37,130 nt of DNA from Terriglobia bacterium (GTDB taxonomy: Bacteria; Acidobacteriota; Terriglobia; Bryobacterales; Bryobacteraceae): positions 1 through 37,130 of the forward strand of contig JANYDS010000062.1 of assembly GCA_025363475.1 (NCBI GenBank), written 5' to 3'. Below are positions 32,480 to 37,130 of this stretch, piece after piece; position 1 is the stretch's first letter, and each line of letters begins with the position of its first letter. Made by a program: the position numbers and the translations under genes. Below the pieces are notes generated by a model that ran no database searches, was not told the origin of the DNA, and was given only the letters and a program-made list of their open reading frames with translations.

Positions 32480-35011
32480 GTGATACCCCGCCTCTTCCTC
32501 ATCGACACCTACGGCTTCATCTTCCGTGCCTTCCACGCCCGCGCCCGCATGTCCGCCCCTCCCATGCGAACTACAACCGGCCTCCCCACTGAAGCCGTCC
32601 TCATCGTCCACAACATGCTGCGGAAACTGGCGAAAACCTACCAGCCGCAATACCTGGCCGCCATCTTTGAAAGCCTCGGCCCCACCTTCCGGGACGCCGA
32701 ATTCGCCGATTACAAAGCCAACCGCACCGAAACACCCCCCGATCTCATTGCGCAGATTCCTTATATAGAGAAGCTGCTCCACGCCCTGAATATCCCGGTC
32801 ATCCAGTACCCCGGCTATGAAGCTGACGACGTCATTGGCACCCTCGCCACCAAAGCTGCAGCGGCTGGCTTCGAAGTCGTCATCGTCTCCAGCGACAAAG
32901 ACATGCTGCAACTGGTCAATGACCATGTTTCGATGCTCAACCCCGCCAAGGATGACACCTGGTACGACGCAGCCAAAGTAAAGGAGTTCATGGGCGTGGA
33001 ACCCTGCCAGGTCCGCGATCTGCTCGCGCTCAAAGGTGACGCCGTCGATAACATTCCTGGCGCGCCCGGCATCGGTGACAAAGGCGCGGTAGATCTTCTC
33101 ACTCAGTTCGGCACCCTCGAAAACGCCCTCGCACGCGCTGACGAAGTCACCAAACGCACCTACCGGGAAAGTTTGCAGAACAATCGCGAGCGCATTGAAA
33201 TGAGTCAGCGCCTGGCCACCATCCATTGCGAAGTGCCTGTCCCTTTCGACCCCGATGCGCTTAGGATCCAGGCACCGGATACCGAAGCCCTCAAACTCAT
33301 GTTTAAAGAACTGGAATTTTTCACGCACCTCAAAGAACTGGGGCCTTCTGAAGATGCCCGCCCCCGTGATTTCGGTCCGATTGACAATGCCGCCGATTAC
33401 CTGAGCACGCGACCCGAAGGCACCTCCCTCTCGATCGCCCTTTCAACCGATCAAACCGAATTCGGCCTCGCCTTCCGCCCGTCTGAGGCCCGCAGTCTCC
33501 CCGCTGCGCGCCTCGCGGAACTCCAGCCGCACCTCGAAAACGCCGCGCTGCCCAAGTCTGCTGCAGACATTAAAACCCTGACCCTGCACCTGTTGAAGCA
33601 AGGCATTCAGCCCGCAGGCTTTCTCCACGACCTTTCTCTGTATGCCTTCCTTCTGGATGCCGACCCATCCGCCTGCACGCTCGACGCTCTGGTGGAACGC
33701 CGCCTCGATTTCCACGCCGGTCCGCGCGCCGATGAACGCGCCAGCTTTGTCCATGAACTCGCCGGGCGTCTGGCCCCTGAAATCAAGCGCTTTGAAGCCT
33801 TGTACCAGAATATTGAACTCCCTCTGACCGCCGTCCTGGCGCGCATGGAACACACCGGAATCCGCATTGACCCTGTGGAACTCAGTCGGCTCTCTGTACT
33901 GCTCGAAACCAGCATCACCGGACTTTCGGCCCGCATACACGAAATCGCAGGGCGTGAGTTCAATATCTCTTCTCCCCAGCAGCTGGGCAAAGTTCTGTTT
34001 GAGGATTTGAACCTGCCCGCGCCGGGCCGAACCGCAAAAACCAAAGCGATTTCGACAGCTGCCGATGTCCTCGAAGCGCTCGCTCCCGACCATGAAATCG
34101 TGCGCAAAGTCCTGGAATACAGGCAGCTCACCAAACTCAAAGGCACCTACGTCGATGCGCTCCCGGCCTTGATTGACCCCGCGACCGGTCGTTTGCACAC
34201 CAGCTTCAACCAAACCGGGGCCGCGACAGGGCGCCTTTCCTCTTCGAACCCCAACCTGCAGAACATCCCGATCAAGACCGAACTGGGTCGCGAAATTCGT
34301 GCTGCCTTCATCCCGCGCGACAACTGGACGCTGATCGTGGCTGATTACTCCCAGATCGAGTTGCGGTTGCTGGCCCACATGTCCGAAGATCCGGTGCTGC
34401 TCGATGCGTTCCGTAATGGAGAGGACATCCACACCCGCACTGCAGCGGAAGTGATGGGCGTGCCTCCGATGTTCGTCACACGTGAGGCCCGGAACAACGC
34501 CAAGGCGGTGAATTTCGGCATTGTTTATGGAATCAGCGCGTTTGGACTGGCTGCTAACCTCGGCATCTCACGCAAAGAAGCGGAAGCTTACATCAAGGCC
34601 TATTTTGAACGCTATGCGGGGGTGAAACGTTTTATTGAGGAAACGATAGCGACCACCCGCGTAACCGGAATCGCCCGGACGCTTTTCGGGAGGGAACGTC
34701 CCATCCCGGACATCAATGCCCGCAACCCCAACGCGCGCGGTTTTGCGGAACGGACGGCTGTCAATTCCCCACTCCAGGGGACTGCCGCCGACCTCATCAA
34801 ACTGGCGATGGTTCGCATTGACCGCAAGCTGGCGGGGATGCAGACCAAACTGCTTTTGCAGGTGCATGACGAACTGGTGCTGGAAGCTCCGGTTGAAGAG
34901 GCAGACCAGATCCGGCTGCTGGTTAAAGAGGAAATGGAAGCTGTGATGGAGTTGAAAGTACCTCTGGTGGTTGAGGTGGGAAGCGGGAAAAACTGGCGCG
35001 ATGCCAAATAA
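32480..35011 (+). CDS. polA: DNA polymerase I
   Basis: The 843-residue protein is family A DNA polymerase I, used for Okazaki-fragment maturation and repair. The 5'-3' nuclease domain covers about 1-285 (FLIDTYGFIFRAFHA, GYEADDVIGTLA, SSDKDMLQLV, GIGDKGA). A central domain follows at 300-460, then the polymerase domain, with motif A VADYSQIELRLLAHMS (about 620), motif B RNNAKAVNFGIVYG (about 672) and motif C LLQVHDELVLEAP (about 793). In the central domain the DxE of exonuclease motif I is absent (LSIALSTDQTEFGLAF), so proofreading is probably lost, as in Taq polymerase. The start GTG 32480 lacks a visible ribosome-binding site but gives the normal N-terminus. A core chromosomal gene, so it anchors the window in the chromosome. 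Confidence 0.97.
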   Translation: MIPRLFLIDTYGFIFRAFHARARMSAPPMRTTTGLPTEAVLIVHNMLRKLAKTYQPQYLAAIFESLGPTFRDAEFADYKANRTETPPDLIAQIPYIEKLLHALNIPVIQYPGYEADDVIGTLATKAAAAGFEVVIVSSDKDMLQLVNDHVSMLNPAKDDTWYDAAKVKEFMGVEPCQVRDLLALKGDAVDNIPGAPGIGDKGAVDLLTQFGTLENALARADEVTKRTYRESLQNNRERIEMSQRLATIHCEVPVPFDPDALRIQAPDTEALKLMFKELEFFTHLKELGPSEDARPRDFGPIDNAADYLSTRPEGTSLSIALSTDQTEFGLAFRPSEARSLPAARLAELQPHLENAALPKSAADIKTLTLHLLKQGIQPAGFLHDLSLYAFLLDADPSACTLDALVERRLDFHAGPRADERASFVHELAGRLAPEIKRFEALYQNIELPLTAVLARMEHTGIRIDPVELSRLSVLLETSITGLSARIHEIAGREFNISSPQQLGKVLFEDLNLPAPGRTAKTKAISTAADVLEALAPDHEIVRKVLEYRQLTKLKGTYVDALPALIDPATGRLHTSFNQTGAATGRLSSSNPNLQNIPIKTELGREIRAAFIPRDNWTLIVADYSQIELRLLAHMSEDPVLLDAFRNGEDIHTRTAAEVMGVPPMFVTREARNNAKAVNFGIVYGISAFGLAANLGISRKEAEAYIKAYFERYAGVKRFIEETIATTRVTGIARTLFGRERPIPDINARNPNARGFAERTAVNSPLQGTAADLIKLAMVRIDRKLAGMQTKLLLQVHDELVLEAPVEEADQIRLLVKEEMEAVMELKVPLVVEVGSGKNWRDAK

Positions 35012-35035
35012 AAAAGGGCTGGCCGAAGCCAGCCC
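35010..35035 (-). terminator. rho-independent terminator of the PEP-CTERM gene
   Basis: On the minus strand GGGCTGGC and GCCAGCCC form a perfect stem around a TTCG tetraloop, followed by TTTTTT. It lies about 22 bases after the stop of the gene at 35058 and overlaps the end of polA by two bases. Confidence 0.93.
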
Positions 35036-35057
35036 CAAAGGAGAAACGGATAAAGAA

Positions 35058-35852
35058 TTAAGCCTTAAACTTCTTGCGGAACAAGCCGAGGCCGAGGAGA
35101 GCAGAACCCATCAGGATCATGCTGGCCGGTTCCGGTGTGCCTGTCGCCTGGCTGGTGTGATAGTCGTACGCTACGGTATAAGCACCGTTCGTCGTGGTGC
35201 CCTGATGAGCCGTGATGTTGCCGCCGCCGCCGAAGAATGTCGAGCCGGTCGAAGTTGCATAATCGAAAGTGAATGTTCCGGTCGTATCGTAAGCGGTGAG
35301 TGCCGCTCCAGTGGAGTGAGTTACTGAGGTCGCAAAATTGAGCGGATTGTTGAGGCCCAGCAAGCCAATCAAGCTGGGATCAACAGTTGGAGACTGTGGC
35401 CCGCCCAGATAGACGAGAGTCGTACCTTTGCCGCCCGCAATTGTTTGGTTGGAAGTACCGTCGCCCACGGAGTACATAGTGATGGGAGACCCTATGGTAG
35501 GAAGGCCAGTTTTCAGCGCGGTCTTGTCAGCGGTGGGTGCCGTTCCGCCCAGGCTGAAGCCGGCGGTTGTAACAAACGAGAAATTCTGGCTGCTGACGTC
35601 GTTATTTTCAAAGGTCAGCGACGTTACGGTTTCATTTACGGAAAAGGAAATCGTCACTGAATCGAGGATGTCCAAACCCGTAATGCCGCCCACGTTGCGG
35701 AAGTAGTTGAACGTCTGGGTGGTGCCCGCATGTGTTACGTCAGTAGGCTGAACGGGAATGGTTCCTGTCTGCGTGATCGTGGTAGCGGAAGCTAGCCCCG
35801 CACCTAATACCACCAGCGCTACCGAGTTCATCATTCTCCGAGTTAAAGTCAT
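35058..35852 (-). CDS. choice-of-anchor E-type PEP-CTERM protein
   Basis: A 264-residue exported protein. It has a signal peptide (RRMMNSVALVVLGAGLASA), a beta-sandwich body beginning TTITQTGTIPVQPTDVTHA with DSVTISFSVNETVTSLTFEN, and the PEP-CTERM tag TPEPASMILMGSALLGLG ending in FRKKFKA. The body resembles the domain known as choice-of-anchor E, whose members carry different C-terminal anchors. The start is taken at 35852; ATG 35834 or 35831, just after GGAGA, would shorten the signal and cannot be excluded. A paralog without this tag is encoded divergently at 36249. It presumably sits on the outer surface or in the matrix. Confidence 0.85.
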   Translation of the reverse strand: MTLTRRMMNSVALVVLGAGLASATTITQTGTIPVQPTDVTHAGTTQTFNYFRNVGGITGLDILDSVTISFSVNETVTSLTFENNDVSSQNFSFVTTAGFSLGGTAPTADKTALKTGLPTIGSPITMYSVGDGTSNQTIAGGKGTTLVYLGGPQSPTVDPSLIGLLGLNNPLNFATSVTHSTGAALTAYDTTGTFTFDYATSTGSTFFGGGGNITAHQGTTTNGAYTVAYDYHTSQATGTPEPASMILMGSALLGLGLFRKKFKA

Positions 35853-36248
35853 TTTATGAGGCCTGCCTTTTAAGGTACTTATTTAAAGTCATAAGAAATC
35901 TCCATTGCGGGACTCCCCAGATGTAGAATACCAACCGATTCGGGGTTGAGCAAGGCTTTTGGCTTAATCCAGTACTGGTACCTTATCTCTAAAACCACAC
36001 CCCTGTCTTATGTCTCAAAGCGGCATTAGCCATTTAGATCTCAACGGTGAGATCATAACTGAGAGTTGGGATCACGATTGAGACCACTCGTGACTCAAGT
36101 CGTTGAGAACAAAAGCAATCGTAATCGGCCAGAAACGTGCAACTATGAAGAAACCCCTGAACTGGGGGAGATCGAATTTGTGTCCTTTTAATTAATGTTC
36201 CGAAGATTTCGTGGCAGAACAAAAGACAACAATGACCGCAAAGGCCAG
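35853..36248. promoter_or_regulatory. 396-bp divergent intergenic region with an inverted repeat
   Basis: No gene is supported here. The region lies between two divergent paralogous surface-protein genes and must carry both promoters. It contains a perfect 7-bp inverted repeat, GATCTCA-ACGG-TGAGATC (36037-36054), and several TGAGA/TCTCA words nearby, which may be an operator. I find no clear sigma-54-type (TGGC...TTGC) or sigma-70 element. Confidence 0.3.
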
Positions 36249-37130
36249 ATGAAAATGACTACAACGCAAGTATTGAAAGTTTTGACAATCTCTATGGTCG
36301 CCGCGCTGAGCGCCGCGACCGCCACTGCGGCGACGATCACGCAAACGCATACGTTTGCCACGGCACCAACTGATGTCAGTATTGCCGCTACCGCTCAGAC
36401 TTTCAATTTCTTCCAGTCATCGGGCGCGCCCGTCGGGGCCGTCCTCGACAGCGTCTCGCTCACTTTTTCGGTCAGCGAAAATGTCACCGATATCGGGCTT
36501 ACCAATACTGCGGGGACGACGCAAAATTTCTCGTACGTTCAGAAGGCTGCATTCAATACTGGGGGCACGGCACCCGCCGCAGACCGGGCCGCGCTGAAAG
36601 TGGGGCTGCCATCTGTTATCAATGGTGTCGTCCTCTATTCTGTGGGTGATGCCGGATCCGGCACCAGCCAGCCGATTCTGGTAGGTGAAACACTCAGGTT
36701 CCTGCCGCTTCCGCAATCAGCCAACATTGTCGCCGCGCGGATTGGTGAATTCTCTGCCCAAAACGGGAACGGAGTGGGCGGTTTTGCGGACGTCAATCCG
36801 TATGCCTTTACAAGGACAGTCGCCGCCACCGCGAACGCGCCGTACGACACCACAGGAACATTTACTCTGGCTTACAACACAATCACATCGACGTCTGCTT
36901 TCGGCGCGGGCGGCAATGTAACGGTAAGTCAAAACACCAACACCACCGGCACTTTTACGGTGGTCTATACCTACCACGTGCCGCCCGTACCCGATATGAC
37001 GATCACGAAGTCTCATACGGGAAATTTCCTGCTGGGCCAGGTGGGTGCAACCTATATTATTGGAACCTCGAACGTCGGCACGGCCGCGACCACGGGCACC
37101 GTAACAGTTGTGGACACTCTGCCGGCTGGC
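36249..37130 (+). CDS. choice-of-anchor E-type protein with DUF11-like repeat, truncated by window end
   Basis: An open frame of 294 codons runs off the right edge without a stop. The signal peptide is VLKVLTISMVAALSAATATA. The first 210 residues are paralogous to the protein at 35058: TITQTHTFATAPTDVSIA, DSVSLTFSVSENVTDIGLTN and GGTAPAADRAALKVGLPS match block by block. After VPPVPDMTITKSHTGNFLLG begins a DUF11-like/CARDB-like repeat (VGTAATTGTVTVVDTLPAG), a module that usually occurs in tandem in large surface proteins. The start is ATG 36249 or ATG 36255; AAGG lies upstream of both. The C-terminal anchor is outside the window. Confidence 0.85.
   Translation, partial: MKMTTTQVLKVLTISMVAALSAATATAATITQTHTFATAPTDVSIAATAQTFNFFQSSGAPVGAVLDSVSLTFSVSENVTDIGLTNTAGTTQNFSYVQKAAFNTGGTAPAADRAALKVGLPSVINGVVLYSVGDAGSGTSQPILVGETLRFLPLPQSANIVAARIGEFSAQNGNGVGGFADVNPYAFTRTVAATANAPYDTTGTFTLAYNTITSTSAFGAGGNVTVSQNTNTTGTFTVVYTYHVPPVPDMTITKSHTGNFLLGQVGATYIIGTSNVGTAATTGTVTVVDTLPAG

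Noticed and set aside
32465-33328. Long minus-strand frame inside polA
   Set aside because: It is antisense to conserved polA codons, shows no recognisable family and no ribosome-binding site. The same holds for the frame at 33443-34432.
36034-36222. 62-codon minus-strand frame in the divergent spacer
   Set aside because: No ribosome-binding site, no similarity, and it lies in a region expected to hold promoters.
1-37130. CRISPR array, tRNA or rRNA genes, prophage
   Set aside because: I found no regularly spaced repeats, no tRNA-like cloverleaf and no phage structural genes; the beta-helix protein alone is not evidence of a phage.

Overview
The window reads as a piece of an Acidobacteriota chromosome, probably close to Bryobacteraceae/'Solibacter'. 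This is inferred from the gene content: a DUF1587/1592/1588/1585 c-type-cytochrome-like protein paired with a DUF1552 Tat protein, remnants of a TonB-dependent receptor, secreted ankyrin proteins, PEP-CTERM surface proteins and many small decayed gene fragments. I saw no rRNA, tRNA or CRISPR array.

Layout. (1) 1-3.7 kb is a gene graveyard around an intact two-subunit CoA-transferase (scoAB). It holds a frameshifted TonB-receptor fragment, the tail of a DUF1588/1585 protein, a PQQ beta-propeller tail and a frameshifted ankyrin tail. (2) 3.7-10.3 kb, all on the minus strand: a zinc-ribbon FmdB-type protein, then a tight DUF1592 - DUF1552 - ankyrin operon, then a carboxymuconolactone-decarboxylase-like protein. 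(3) 10.4-18.9 kb is an exopolysaccharide region. A minus-strand operon runs MBOAT O-acyltransferase - SGNH hydrolase-like protein - glycosyltransferase - Wzx-like flippase - TIM-barrel glycosidase-like protein, facing a convergent heparinase/alginate-lyase-like gene. (4) 19-24.7 kb: a stand-alone IS1595-type zinc-ribbon protein lacking the DDE domain, and two large secreted proteins, one of them a probable right-handed beta-helix. (5) 24.8-32.3 kb is the most interesting part. It holds two RiPP-like loci facing each other across a PEP-CTERM gene. The plus-strand locus is a relic: the last part of an asparagine-synthetase-like cyclase abutting an HPr-kinase-like gene and a PqqD-like gene. The minus-strand locus is fuller: cyclase (asparagine-synthetase-like, no Cys2) - a 49-codon peptide gene beginning with GTG - HPr-kinase-like - sulfotransferase - PqqD-like. 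(6) 32.5-37.1 kb: DNA polymerase I without an intact proofreading motif, then two divergent choice-of-anchor-E-type paralogs, the second running off the window.

How the genes may work together. The small peptide at 29877-30026 has the leader pattern of lasso-peptide precursors (W-x-x-P-x-V, with Thr 15 residues after the Trp) and a short Ser/Thr-rich core containing a single Asp and ending in Ser. With a cyclase, a PqqD-type recognition element, a kinase and a sulfotransferase beside it, the simplest reading is a lasso-peptide pathway with possible phosphorylation and/or sulfation of the tail. No B2 transglutaminase-like leader protease is visible anywhere in the window, so the locus is either incomplete, served in trans, or departs from the standard scheme. 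All functional statements are from reading the sequence; no database search was run.
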